Below, one piece after another: positions 15,572-24,137 of a stretch of 64,000 bases of DNA. The stretch covers positions 62,001 to 126,000 of the forward strand of contig JAEUUO010000019.1 of the NCBI GenBank assembly GCA_016787575.1, given 5' to 3'. Both the position numbers and the translations under genes were made by a program. The notes beneath the pieces are model-generated. The model was given only the letters and a program-made list of their open reading frames with translations, was not told the origin of the DNA and searched no databases. This stretch comes from Saprospiraceae bacterium (GTDB lineage Bacteria; Bacteroidota; Bacteroidia; Chitinophagales; Saprospiraceae). The stretch's first letter is position 1; every line of letters begins with the position of its first letter.

Positions 15572-17137
15572 TTACATTTTATTTGTAGAAGTAAAAATTC
15601 GATTCCAGTTTATTCCATCTGAGAAATTTCCATTTTTTAAACTAAACCAAATAAACAGTGGTTTCCCTACGACATGGTCAAATGGTACGAATCCCCAAGC
15701 TCTGGAATCTTCAGAATTGTGGCGATTGTCTCCCATTGCCCAGTAGTAATCTTGCTTAAAAGTATATGAATCTGCTTGCTGGTCGTTGATGTAAATTTTT
15801 TGGTCTTTAACTTCTAATTTGTTGTGTTCATAAACGTTTATAATCCGATGGTATAAGGCTATGTTTTCAATGCTAATAGAAATTTTCACATCTTTCTTTG
15901 GAATCCAAATGGGCCCGTAATCATTGAAGCTCCAATTTGGAAAATGGACTGGATCGTATGGAAAGCATCTTTTGTCAGGATTTTCAAAAGGAGTTATATT
16001 GACATCAGTACCAATTGCTTTAATCTTTTCAAATTGTTCTTGATCCAAAAACATTAAGCCATATTTAAAATAAGGATCTTTCGTATTGATTCCCCAGCTT
16101 TCAAGTTTTTTTATGCTTAAATTACTGGAAGTTGAACTGACTTCATACATATATTGCAAATGCTTAGGATTTTCAGCTTGTTTGCCGTTTATGTATAACT
16201 GCCTGTTGATGATCTGGAGACTGTCTCCCGGGATAGCAACGCAACGCTTTATATAATGGTCTTTTTTGTCTAGGGGTCTGACGATTAATGGAAGGCCTTT
16301 GCATTCTTTTGCTGCTTCAGCTTGAGTTTTAACTTGAAAATCTGTCCAGCTTCTGGATGGGGTCACATAAACACTGTCTCCAACCGGCCAGTTAAATACA
16401 AACGGGTCGTTTCTTTTTACTTCGGTTAATGCAGGCAATCTAAAATAGGGGAGTGAAGGTTTGCTAAAGTATGATTCAACATCCAATTTAGGAATCCGAT
16501 TGTGCAATAATGGAATCATGGCAACGGTCATTGGTGTTCGAATGCCATAATGGACTTTGCTCACGAATAAGAAATCACCTACTTTGAGAGTTCCTTCCAT
16601 GGATGGCGTTGGTATCACATACGCTTCAATGAAAAACATCCGGATGAAAGCAGCAGCAAATACGGCAAAAATTATGGATTCAGCCCATTCGCGAATAGCT
16701 CCTCTGGCATATTTATTTGTATTTCTTATTTTTTGAACACGAGCCCAATCTTTCCTTTTTTGGGCATCATGCATTTCATCTAAAAATTCTTTTTCTTTTG
16801 CAAATGCAGGTTCAATGTATTTAATAGTCTGATTTGATCCAATCATCCAAAAAGATATAGGGGCATATATTACCGCCAATGCCGAATCCCAAAAACTCAT
16901 TTTTCCAAAAGACTTCACCATATCTACGCACATGGCTGCGAATATGAAAAAATTGACAATTGGTACAAGCAACCACCAGGCATGTTGTGGTGTTCGGCCA
17001 ATCAGTTTGCACCATTCTGCAAAATTGATTCCGGGAATCCAGGCCTTGGTTGGATCAATAGACACTTTTTTAAACAGAATGCTTAAACTGAAACACAATA
17101 AAACGTAGCTAATTAAAAGGAAAATAAGTATGGTCAC
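15572..17137 (-). CDS. lepB: Signal peptidase I, large Bacteroidota form
   Basis: Membrane serine protease that removes Sec signal peptides. 521 residues, much longer than the 324 of E. coli. Extra hydrophobic segments lie at about 1-22, 54-73 and 84-100, and a further transmembrane helix at 152-172 leads to the catalytic domain. Ser179 lies in PTPSMEGTLKVGDF, and Lys297 in YIKRCVAIPGDS, giving the Ser-Lys dyad. A long insertion separates these from YWAMGDNRHNSEDSRAWGFVP near 467-487. The start is GTG; the next in-frame ATG is at residue 69 and would cut off membrane segments. First gene of a four-gene leftward operon. Confidence 0.95.
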   Translation of the reverse strand: MTILIFLLISYVLLCFSLSILFKKVSIDPTKAWIPGINFAEWCKLIGRTPQHAWWLLVPIVNFFIFAAMCVDMVKSFGKMSFWDSALAVIYAPISFWMIGSNQTIKYIEPAFAKEKEFLDEMHDAQKRKDWARVQKIRNTNKYARGAIREWAESIIFAVFAAAFIRMFFIEAYVIPTPSMEGTLKVGDFLFVSKVHYGIRTPMTVAMIPLLHNRIPKLDVESYFSKPSLPYFRLPALTEVKRNDPFVFNWPVGDSVYVTPSRSWTDFQVKTQAEAAKECKGLPLIVRPLDKKDHYIKRCVAIPGDSLQIINRQLYINGKQAENPKHLQYMYEVSSTSSNLSIKKLESWGINTKDPYFKYGLMFLDQEQFEKIKAIGTDVNITPFENPDKRCFPYDPVHFPNWSFNDYGPIWIPKKDVKISISIENIALYHRIINVYEHNKLEVKDQKIYINDQQADSYTFKQDYYWAMGDNRHNSEDSRAWGFVPFDHVVGKPLFIWFSLKNGNFSDGINWNRIFTSTNKM

Positions 17138-17179
17138 TTTATAATATTAAATGTTATATTAAATAGTTCGATTTCGCCA

Positions 17180-17187
17180 CAAATATA
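17180..17187 (-). promoter_or_regulatory. Predicted -7 promoter element for the lepB operon
   Basis: On the minus strand TATATTTG matches TAnnTTTG exactly and lies 42 bp before the GTG start of lepB. The -33 region is AT-rich without a clear TTTG. Confidence 0.5.
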
Positions 17188-17267
17188 TGTGAATTAACAA
17201 GTATTGTTTGGAATAAACGACCAGTGTGCAAAACCATTAGAAATAAAGCTTATAATTATCGTCAAGT

Positions 17268-18737
17268 TCAATTGGTGCTTAAATCTAAATCATTTAACAT
17301 GCTTGCCAATTGGTCCTTGTATATAATTCTTTGGTCCTGCCATTCTTTTTGAATTATATTGGAAGCTGCAATTACATGAAGCATGCATTCTGTCATAAAA
17401 TAAAAATCCTTCTTATCATGATTTTTTAATAAAGCCTTTAATTCAGGGATTTGAGATAAATTTGAAATGTACTCCGATTCAGAGTCATTGGTTCCTAAAT
17501 TAACGATATTTCCTTTGGTAAACCAATCGCAAATCAATTGATATGGATTAATCATTTTCTGTTTGCCTGAATTCGTGATTTTTGGAAAAAGAGATTTACA
17601 TTGCTCCAAGATGGAATCATTGATCATTGCAAGCGCCACTTCATAAGCTCCAATTTGTTCGCCTTCATATACCAATTCCATTTTTCCAGTTATAGCTGGT
17701 ACAATGGCCAGTAAATCTGCAATACGGGCTGTTCCTTTAAGCTCATTGTTTATGAGCATTCGACGTTCAATCGTGCTGTAAAGTAATTCCAATGCCGAAA
17801 TACTAAGTCTGGCGGAAACCCCGCTTTTTTCATCAACCATCTCGCTATCTCTCGCAGTAAATGCAATTTGTTCAAGAATTCGAAGCATTAATGGAGGTAC
17901 ATAAATGCTTTTTTTAAGCTTTTCCGGAATATGGGCCTCTTGTTGGCTAATCATCAGAGCAGTTTCAATATCTTCCGGGTAGTGGGTTAAAATCTGACTT
18001 TCAATTCGGTCTTTCAATGGAGTAATTATTGTACCTCGTTGCGTATAATCCTCAGGATTTGCAGTAAAAATAAAAAACACATCCAAGGGAAGTTTAAACT
18101 TAAACCCACGAATTTGCAAATCATTTTCTTCCAGAATATTAAACAATGCAACCTGGATTCTGGCCTGTAAATCGGGCAATTCGTTGATTACAAAAATAGA
18201 CTGATGCGACCTTGGAATCAAGCCAAAATGAATTGCATATTCATCATCGTATGCAATGTTTTTTTGAGCAGCTTTAATAGGATCAATATCTCCTATCAGG
18301 TCTGAAATACTCACATCAGGGGTCGCCAATTTCTCTACATACCGTTGATTTCTATGAATCCATTCAATAGGACAATCAGCTCCATGCAAAGCAATCATTT
18401 CTTTTCCATATTTACTGATAGGATGCATGGGATGATCATTGATCTCACTGCCTTTAATTATGGGTATGTATTCATCCAGTATTTGGATTAATTGTCTGGC
18501 CATTCTTGTTTTTGCTTGACCTCTTAATCCAAGAAAAAGGATGTTGTGTCCACTCAATACGGCTCGTTCTACATCAGGAATTACTGTTTGGTCATAACCA
18601 TAAATTCCACTAAATATACTTTTTTTGGCTTGAATGGTTTCAATTAAATTTTGTCTTAGTTCTTCCCTTATGGGGCGAAAAGTATAATTGCTGTTTGTTA
18701 ATTCTTTAAGTGTTTTTGCTCTATTTTTTACCTGCAT
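17268..18737 (-). CDS. MoxR/BchI-like AAA+ ATPase paired with a VWA protein
   Basis: 489 residues, soluble. AAA+ motifs: Walker A-like NILFLGLRGQAKTRMA near residue 68, then IFVINELPDLQARIQVALFN in the Walker B position (about 181-200). Here the usual Asp-Glu pair reads Asn-Glu. FIFTANPEDYTQRG (sensor 1) and ITPLKDRIESQILTHYPED follow, with SGVSARLSISALELL near 305. This is the magnesium-chelatase-I-like branch that works with VWA partners in protein or cofactor remodelling. No tetrapyrrole gene is near, so chlorophyll synthesis is not implied. It lies downstream of the VWA gene and overlaps it by 17 bp, indicating translational coupling. Confidence 0.88.
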   Translation of the reverse strand: MQVKNRAKTLKELTNSNYTFRPIREELRQNLIETIQAKKSIFSGIYGYDQTVIPDVERAVLSGHNILFLGLRGQAKTRMARQLIQILDEYIPIIKGSEINDHPMHPISKYGKEMIALHGADCPIEWIHRNQRYVEKLATPDVSISDLIGDIDPIKAAQKNIAYDDEYAIHFGLIPRSHQSIFVINELPDLQARIQVALFNILEENDLQIRGFKFKLPLDVFFIFTANPEDYTQRGTIITPLKDRIESQILTHYPEDIETALMISQQEAHIPEKLKKSIYVPPLMLRILEQIAFTARDSEMVDEKSGVSARLSISALELLYSTIERRMLINNELKGTARIADLLAIVPAITGKMELVYEGEQIGAYEVALAMINDSILEQCKSLFPKITNSGKQKMINPYQLICDWFTKGNIVNLGTNDSESEYISNLSQIPELKALLKNHDKKDFYFMTECMLHVIAASNIIQKEWQDQRIIYKDQLASMLNDLDLSTN

Positions 18738-19851
18738 TTTTTCGTTTGTTGTTTTCGTAATTAATTAAAATATGTTCTCCTAGTCCATCTAAATTCGTAT
18801 ACAAAGCTTTGCCATTGGCTTCTTTAGAAAATTGCTCTACAAATTCGACCAAATAGGGGTCAGTAGCAACCATAAAGGTTGTGAGATCAATCTTTTGTTT
18901 TCTGCATTTGCGTGCCAATGCTAAAGTTCTTGATACGATAAATCGATCCAGGCCAAAGGAATTTTTATAGAGTTCTTTTCCTCGTTTAATGCAACTCGGT
19001 TTTCCATCTGTAATCATCATGATGTGTTTGTTGCTTGATTTTCTTTTATTTAATAGCTCCAATGCCAAATTTAATCCTGCAACTGTATTCGTATGAAAAG
19101 GGCCAACTTCTAAATAAGGTATGTCTTTTAGTTCAATTTGCCAGGCTTCATCACCAAAAACCACAAAGTCTAATTTGTCTTTTGGGTAATACCTATGGAT
19201 CATTTCTGCCAATGCCAGTGCAACTTTTTTTGCTGGACTGATGCGATCTTCACCATACAATATCATGGAATGTGAAATGTCTATCATCAAAACAGTACTG
19301 CATTGACTTTCCTGTAAAGATTCCTGAGATATTAAATCAGATTCTTCAATTCTAAAAGCATTGGAGCCATGATTAATAAATGCATTTTTAACAGATTCCA
19401 AAGCGTGGATATTTTGAAATAAATCTCCATACTCAAAAGGTTTGAGGCCATCTGAGGTTTCATCACCGATACCAGTCTTTTTTATTTTGTGTTTACCAGC
19501 AATTCCTTTACGCAATTTTCCAAAGATTGCTTCAAATGCATTTTTTCGTAAATCGATCTCTAGTTTTCCAGTTGGGATGAAGTGAAATGCTTCACGGACA
19601 TCTTCTTTTAAATATCCATTTCTCTTCAGGTCATCAATAAAATCAGGCAGGCCATAGCTTGGTTCAAATAGATTAAAGCGTTTATCGAGTTCGTTCATCC
19701 AATTAAACAGTTCATTTACCTCCCCTGAACTTGCAATAAATAACTCTCTAAAAATATGTAATAGCCTATCATACAAGCTTTTATTCGATAAATAACTTGG
19801 ATCGTAAAAAAAATGAATACCTTGTTTTTTGGGCATTTTAGCAAAAGTCAT
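18721..19851 (-). CDS. VWA-domain protein, partner of the AAA+ ATPase
   Basis: 376 residues with no signal peptide or membrane helix. The first 180 residues are an all-helical region (FFYDPSYLSNKSLYDRLLHI, DEL/FDDL-rich) of unknown role. A von Willebrand A domain follows, with an intact metal-ion-dependent adhesion site: Asp191-x-Ser193-x-Ser195 in VLMIDISHSM, a threonine in FHTNTVAG and Asp in MMITDGKPS. In MoxR-VWA systems the VWA protein presents substrate to the ATPase. The stop lies within the first codons of the ATPase gene. Upstream is a 102 bp divergent gap to the TonB receptor gene. Confidence 0.88.
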   Translation of the reverse strand: MTFAKMPKKQGIHFFYDPSYLSNKSLYDRLLHIFRELFIASSGEVNELFNWMNELDKRFNLFEPSYGLPDFIDDLKRNGYLKEDVREAFHFIPTGKLEIDLRKNAFEAIFGKLRKGIAGKHKIKKTGIGDETSDGLKPFEYGDLFQNIHALESVKNAFINHGSNAFRIEESDLISQESLQESQCSTVLMIDISHSMILYGEDRISPAKKVALALAEMIHRYYPKDKLDFVVFGDEAWQIELKDIPYLEVGPFHTNTVAGLNLALELLNKRKSSNKHIMMITDGKPSCIKRGKELYKNSFGLDRFIVSRTLALARKCRKQKIDLTTFMVATDPYLVEFVEQFSKEANGKALYTNLDGLGEHILINYENNKRKNAGKK

Positions 19852-19926
19852 GGAAGTCTAACAAGCAGATGACGAAGATCGTTTAGTTGCATTCGTTAAA
19901 TTCCCTGATTTAAGAAATTGAAATTG

Positions 19927-19934
19927 TACTTTTG
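19927..19934 (+). promoter_or_regulatory. Predicted -7 promoter element for the TonB-dependent receptor
   Basis: TACTTTTG matches TAnnTTTG exactly and ends 19 bp before the ATG at 19954. Confidence 0.6.
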
Positions 19935-19953
19935 CACACTAAATTGAGATTTA

Positions 19954-22188
19954 ATGAGGTTTTTTCTGCTAATTCCATGTTTGCTTTTAGTAATTGTAGG
20001 TGCTTTTTCTCAAAAATCGGATATTCGGGGAAATGTTTATAATAAATCTACTGGCGAACCATTGGCCTTTACATCTATATATTTAGAAGGCACTTCTTTT
20101 GGAGCACTCTCCGATAATCTTGGTTTTTTTAATATTTCTTCTGTTCCGAAAGGGGATTACACTTTAATTGCCAGTTACGTTGGTTTTGATACCTTAAAAT
20201 TAGCGATTTCAGTAAGAGGAAACCAAATTATCAATAAACAGTTGGTAATGAATGAATCCAGTACTTTGTTAGGTGAGGTAAGTGTATCTGGTAAAAAACA
20301 ACAAGCTAGGACAGAAGTTAAAATTTCAAGTCTGACTGTGACGCCTAAAGAAATTAAAGCATTGCCTTCAACCGGAGGCGAAGCAGATATTGCCCAATAT
20401 TTACAAATTATTCCTGGTGTTATCAGTACTGGGGATCAGGGAGGGCAAATTTATATAAGAGGAGGCTCCCCTGTGCAAAATAGAATTTTGATAGACGGGA
20501 TGACGGTTTACAATCCTTTTCATTCTATTGGAATTTTCTCGGTTTTTGAAACAGAAGTGATTCGTTCAGTGGATGTTTTAACTGGTGGATTTCCTGCAGA
20601 ATATGGTGGCAGGGTTTCTGCAATCGTCGATATGAAAACCAGAGAAGGAAATAAAACCCGGTTGTCTGGAATAGCTTCAGCAAGTCCATTTTTAGCTAAG
20701 GGATTAATTGAAGGTCCCATTTCAAAATTTAAGGAAGGCAAGAGTGGAAGCACTTCTTTCTTGTTAACAGCGAAATCATCGTTTATTGACCAAACCTCTA
20801 AAACCTTGTATAAATATGCCTTTGATTCATCTACCAGCAGCTTGCCTTTCAAGTTTACGGATATTTATGGGAAAATTTCTATGATTGGTAGCAATGGCAA
20901 TTTTCTTAATTTATTTGGATTTAATTTTAATGATAAGGTTGAATATTCTGGATTGGCAGATTTAGATTGGAGTGCTTCTGGAGGAGGCACAAATTTTAAA
21001 TTAATTCCTTCTAATTCAAGTGTAATTGTAGGTGGAAATGTAGCTTTTTCAAAGTATTTTATCCAATTAAATGAGATTAATTCAGAGCCTAGATCAAGTG
21101 AAATTAAAGGAGTTCAATCAAATATTGACTTTACTTATTTTGGCAAAAACTCAGAGTTTAAATATGGGATTGAGTTTGATGCATTTAGTACAGATTTTAA
21201 TTTCACCAATTTTCTAAAAATTCCAGTTAGCCAAAATGATAACAACACGGAGTTAGCCGGGTATTTTAAATTTCGAAAAGCATTTAATAAATGGGTTATA
21301 GATCCCAGTCTCCGTTTGCAATATTATGCTTCACTTAAAAAAACCTCTGTGGAGCCTCGGCTTGGTTTAAAATACAATGTGAGTAATGATTTTAGAATTA
21401 AGGCAGCCGGTGGCATTTATACACAAAATTTAATGAGTTCTGTGAGTGAACGTGATATTGTAAATTTATTTGTTGGGTTTATAACCAGTCCGGACCTTAT
21501 TAAAGCTAGTCACGCAGTATTTGGTTTTGAATTGGATTTAAATGAAAATACGGATATAAATGTTGAAACGTATTATAAAAATTTTGATAAACTTTATCAA
21601 CTGAATCGGAATAAAAGGACTGTTGAAGAATCAAGTTATGCAATTGAAACAGGAGATGCTTATGGATTGGACATTCTTTTGAAGTCAAATTGGGTAAATT
21701 GGAGTGTGTGGTTGGGATATTCGTTAGGTTATGTGAATAGGAATGATGGGAAACAAGAGTTTCCCGCATTGTTTGATCGCAGGCACAATGCAAATTTGGT
21801 TTTGGATTATCAATTTGGGCACAAGAATGTATGGCAAGCTGGACTTAGATGGAATTTGGGTTCTGGTTTTGCATTTACTAAAATTCAAGGATTTATAGAA
21901 GACAATAAAATACCTAAAGGTTTAGAAACTGTTTTTGGAATTGAAAATGCGCCAATAGGAGTAATTTATTCTGATAAAATAAATTCTGGTAGACTGCCGT
22001 ATTACCACAGACTGGATTTGTCATTAAAGAGAAAAATTATTATAAGTAAAAATATTTATTGGGAAATTACAGCTGCCGTTACAAATGCATACGATAGAAA
22101 AAATATTTTTTATTTTAATGTTATTGAAAACAGACGCGTTAATCAATTGCCGGTACTTCCATCTTTAGTGGCAGCATTTCATTTTTAA
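19954..22188 (+). CDS. TonB-dependent outer-membrane receptor with carboxypeptidase-regulatory-like domain
   Basis: 744 residues, short for this family. The signal peptide is RFFLLIPCLLLVIVGAFSQ. Residues about 24-105 are the CarboxypepD-regulatory-like beta-sandwich (IRGNVYNKSTGEPLAFTSIY; YTLIASYVGFDTLKL). The plug domain follows, with LPSTGGEADIAQYLQIIPGV, then IYIRGGSPVQNRILIDGMTV near 175 and GGFPAEYGGRVSAIVDMKT near 213. A beta-barrel runs to the C-terminal VLPSLVAAFHF, ending in an aromatic. The family imports large ligands through the outer membrane using TonB energy; the ligand is not predictable. No SusD partner is adjacent. It is convergent with the cytochrome c gene, 19 bp apart. 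Confidence 0.92.
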   Translation: MRFFLLIPCLLLVIVGAFSQKSDIRGNVYNKSTGEPLAFTSIYLEGTSFGALSDNLGFFNISSVPKGDYTLIASYVGFDTLKLAISVRGNQIINKQLVMNESSTLLGEVSVSGKKQQARTEVKISSLTVTPKEIKALPSTGGEADIAQYLQIIPGVISTGDQGGQIYIRGGSPVQNRILIDGMTVYNPFHSIGIFSVFETEVIRSVDVLTGGFPAEYGGRVSAIVDMKTREGNKTRLSGIASASPFLAKGLIEGPISKFKEGKSGSTSFLLTAKSSFIDQTSKTLYKYAFDSSTSSLPFKFTDIYGKISMIGSNGNFLNLFGFNFNDKVEYSGLADLDWSASGGGTNFKLIPSNSSVIVGGNVAFSKYFIQLNEINSEPRSSEIKGVQSNIDFTYFGKNSEFKYGIEFDAFSTDFNFTNFLKIPVSQNDNNTELAGYFKFRKAFNKWVIDPSLRLQYYASLKKTSVEPRLGLKYNVSNDFRIKAAGGIYTQNLMSSVSERDIVNLFVGFITSPDLIKASHAVFGFELDLNENTDINVETYYKNFDKLYQLNRNKRTVEESSYAIETGDAYGLDILLKSNWVNWSVWLGYSLGYVNRNDGKQEFPALFDRRHNANLVLDYQFGHKNVWQAGLRWNLGSGFAFTKIQGFIEDNKIPKGLETVFGIENAPIGVIYSDKINSGRLPYYHRLDLSLKRKIIISKNIYWEITAAVTNAYDRKNIFYFNVIENRRVNQLPVLPSLVAAFHF

Positions 22189-22207
22189 TTAATTTGTAAT
22201 TCTTTGT

Positions 22208-22624
22208 TTATTGTTGTTTTTTAATTTCAGGACATGTGTTTAATGTTGCTTCTATTTCTTGAATATTAAAAGCTTCCATTTTCCAAATCTGTGAATTCAC
22301 ATAATTTAAGATATTGGTAATTTCAATAGCACTTAATCTTGAAATGGGAGGCATTGGAAGATCTGAATGCCTCATGTGAAATGCGCCTCCATCAGTTCCA
22401 ATGCCTTGGTGAATCCAACATGCTAGCTCGCCGCGTTTTGATTTGATGTAAGTTATATCTTTTAAGGATGGGTATAGTTTTCCGAGTCCATCAAATAATT
22501 CACCATGACAACCTGCGCACTGAGATGTAAACAATATTTTGCCTTCTTTATAGGTTTCCGTTGAATAATTACAACCGAAAGCAACATAGATTAGGGTTCC
22601 AAATATTAGCTTAATTTGATTCAT
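22208..22624 (-). CDS. Lipoprotein cytochrome c, mono-haem
   Basis: 138 residues. A lipoprotein signal ends at Cys18 (IYVAFGCNYS). The haem-binding motif CAGCH lies at 36-40 within LFTSQCAGCHGELFDGLGK. The likely axial methionine is in RHSDLPMPPISRLSA (about 84-98), and SAIEITNILNYVNSQIW is the usual C-terminal helix of class I cytochrome c. It would sit on the periplasmic face as an electron carrier. The start overlaps the SCO1 gene end by 14 bp, so the two are coupled; a role next to a haem-copper oxidase is plausible but no oxidase is in the window. Confidence 0.88.
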   Translation of the reverse strand: MNQIKLIFGTLIYVAFGCNYSTETYKEGKILFTSQCAGCHGELFDGLGKLYPSLKDITYIKSKRGELACWIHQGIGTDGGAFHMRHSDLPMPPISRLSAIEITNILNYVNSQIWKMEAFNIQEIEATLNTCPEIKKQQ

Positions 22625-23246
22625 CTAATAACTTTTGGACATCCGAGATAAAACGATCTACATCTTTGTCATCAGTTCCTAAACAATAAGATCGCAAATG
22701 AAAATCTGTATCAGCCAACAAGAGCCAGCCGCTGTGGTCAAATCCACCGGGAGCTTCAGGGTCTTCCGCTGCAATGCTCATATAATCTTGTGAAATTTTC
22801 TTTATTTCTTCTTTGCTAGGAATGTGCAGAAGATGAAATTGACTCAGAGGATGGTTTAGTTTCTCGTAATAACTTTTAAGTCTTTCAACAGAATCTTTTC
22901 TATAATCAATGCTGAAATTAATAAATACAATGTGTTCATTGTCTTTAAAATGATCAGCAATACGCATCATGCTTCTGATTGTTTTTGGGCAAATTGTAGG
23001 ACAAGAAGTAAAGAAAAAATTAGCAACATGGATCTTGCCTTTTATGGAGTCTTTTGTAATGAATTCCCCAAATTGATTTTGAAATGAAAAATCCGGGGTT
23101 CTGGCATAAATGGTGTCGTTGTTTTCAACACTGCGCTGTCCTAAAATTGGTAGTTTTTCATTTTTACATGCTGCGATAATGAGGCAAATGGATAAAATAA
23201 AAATCCATTTCAAGCCGGTTAAGTTAATAATTCTTTTAGAGTGCAT
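22611..23246 (-). CDS. SCO1/SenC-family copper chaperone lipoprotein
   Basis: 211 residues with a lipoprotein signal (IFILSICLIIAAC, Cys27). The thioredoxin-like domain carries the family's metal site: Cys82 and Cys86 in FFTSCPTICPKTI, plus His171 in GGFDHSGWLLLAD. SCO proteins deliver copper to the CuA centre of cytochrome c oxidase or act as thiol reductants for it. The following gene encodes a cytochrome c and overlaps by 14 bp, which supports a respiratory role. It lies 56 bp downstream of the LolD-type ATPase on the same strand. Confidence 0.93.
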   Translation of the reverse strand: MHSKRIINLTGLKWIFILSICLIIAACKNEKLPILGQRSVENNDTIYARTPDFSFQNQFGEFITKDSIKGKIHVANFFFTSCPTICPKTIRSMMRIADHFKDNEHIVFINFSIDYRKDSVERLKSYYEKLNHPLSQFHLLHIPSKEEIKKISQDYMSIAAEDPEAPGGFDHSGWLLLADTDFHLRSYCLGTDDKDVDRFISDVQKLLDESN

Positions 23247-23302
23247 CTGTATTATTTTAATTAAACTTATTTAAAGAAATTAAATTATTTAATCAGTATT
23301 TT

Positions 23303-23956
23303 TTAATAAAAAATACTCCCATCCTGCATTGTTAAGGTTCGATCGGCTTTCATTGCGATTTGGGAATCGTGAGTTACTAAAATAACAGTCATGTTATTTT
23401 CAGATTTAAGATCTAATATCATAGAAAGAACTTGCTTAGCGTTTTGCTGATCCAGGTTGCCAGTTGGCTCGTCTGCTAGTAATATTTTAGGATGGTTGAT
23501 CAAAGCACGAGCTAATGCCACTCGCTGTTGTTCTCCACCAGAAAGTTGCCCTGGTTTGTGATGCAACCGATCGCTCATTGCTAATTTATTTAACAATTTG
23601 GAAGCTTCTTCAGTAACTTCCTGATATGGACGTTTGGCAATAAATCCGGGTAAACATACATTTTCTAATGCTGAAAATTCAGGTAAAAGATGATGAAATT
23701 GAAATATGAAACCAATATGTTTATTTCTAAATTGTGCTAAATCTTTTTGATTAAGTGAATTAAGGGTAGTTCCATCAATTTGAACAGAACCTTCATCTGC
23801 ATGGTCTAAGCTACCAATAATATGAAGCAAGGTGCTCTTTCCAGCTCCGGAAGCACCGATGATGCTTACAAATTCACCGGTATTAACTGATAAATCAATT
23901 CCTTTTAAAACTTTCAATTGTTGATAAAGTTTCTTAATGCCCTTGCATTCAATCAT
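23303..23956 (-). CDS. lolD: LolD-type ABC transporter ATP-binding protein
   Basis: 217 residues, single ABC domain. Walker A is [11 protein letters not shown] (about 33-43), with a Q-loop in [20 protein letters not shown]. The signature is [15 protein letters not shown], Walker B is [13 protein letters not shown] and the H-loop is [16 protein letters not shown] and GNLDQQN are typical of LolD/MacB-like ATPases that energise lipoprotein release or other mechanotransmission. The membrane partner (LolC/E) is not nearby, so the assignment to lipoprotein export rests on similarity alone. It may lead the transcript into the SCO1 and cytochrome c genes. Confidence 0.88.
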   Translation of the reverse strand: MIECKGIKKLYQQLKVLKGIDLSVNTGEFVSIIGASGAGKSTLLHIIGSLDHADEGSVQIDGTTLNSLNQKDLAQFRNKHIGFIFQFHHLLPEFSALENVCLPGFIAKRPYQEVTEEASKLLNKLAMSDRLHHKPGQLSGGEQQRVALARALINHPKILLADEPTGNLDQQNAKQVLSMILDLKSENNMTVILVTHDSQIAMKADRTLTMQDGSIFY

Positions 23957-24000
23957 TTATGAATTTTATTGAATTGTATTTAAAAAAATATTTGTATATG

Positions 24001-24008
24001 CAAATGTA
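24001..24008 (-). promoter_or_regulatory. Predicted -7 promoter element for the lolD-like gene
   Basis: On the minus strand TACATTTG matches TAnnTTTG exactly, 44 bp before the ATG at 23956. Confidence 0.45.
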
Positions 24009-24085
24009 ATTCATGGATTTGCGAAATAAAAAGCAATGCTTATCAGTTTAATAAGGGAATTTGATTTAATGTTCAATAAAGAATT

Positions 24086-24093
24086 TAATTTTG
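24086..24093 (+). promoter_or_regulatory. Predicted -7 promoter element for the glycosyltransferase operon
   Basis: TAATTTTG matches TAnnTTTG exactly, 44 bp before the ATG at 24138. A near-match TATTTTG at 24101-24107 is an alternative. Confidence 0.4.
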
Positions 24094-24137
24094 TAACTCC
24101 TATTTTGTCTAGGTTATACAATCATTTCTGATTCGGG

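Noticed and set aside
17268..19851. Magnesium chelatase for chlorophyll biosynthesis
   Set aside because: The ATPase is BchI-like and the partner has a VWA domain, but there is no BchH homologue or tetrapyrrole gene nearby, and VWA-AAA pairs are widespread in non-photosynthetic bacteria.
21506..21793. Minus-strand 95-codon open frame inside the TonB receptor
   Set aside because: The histidine/asparagine-rich product is an antisense shadow of the barrel coding sequence with no start context or homology signal.
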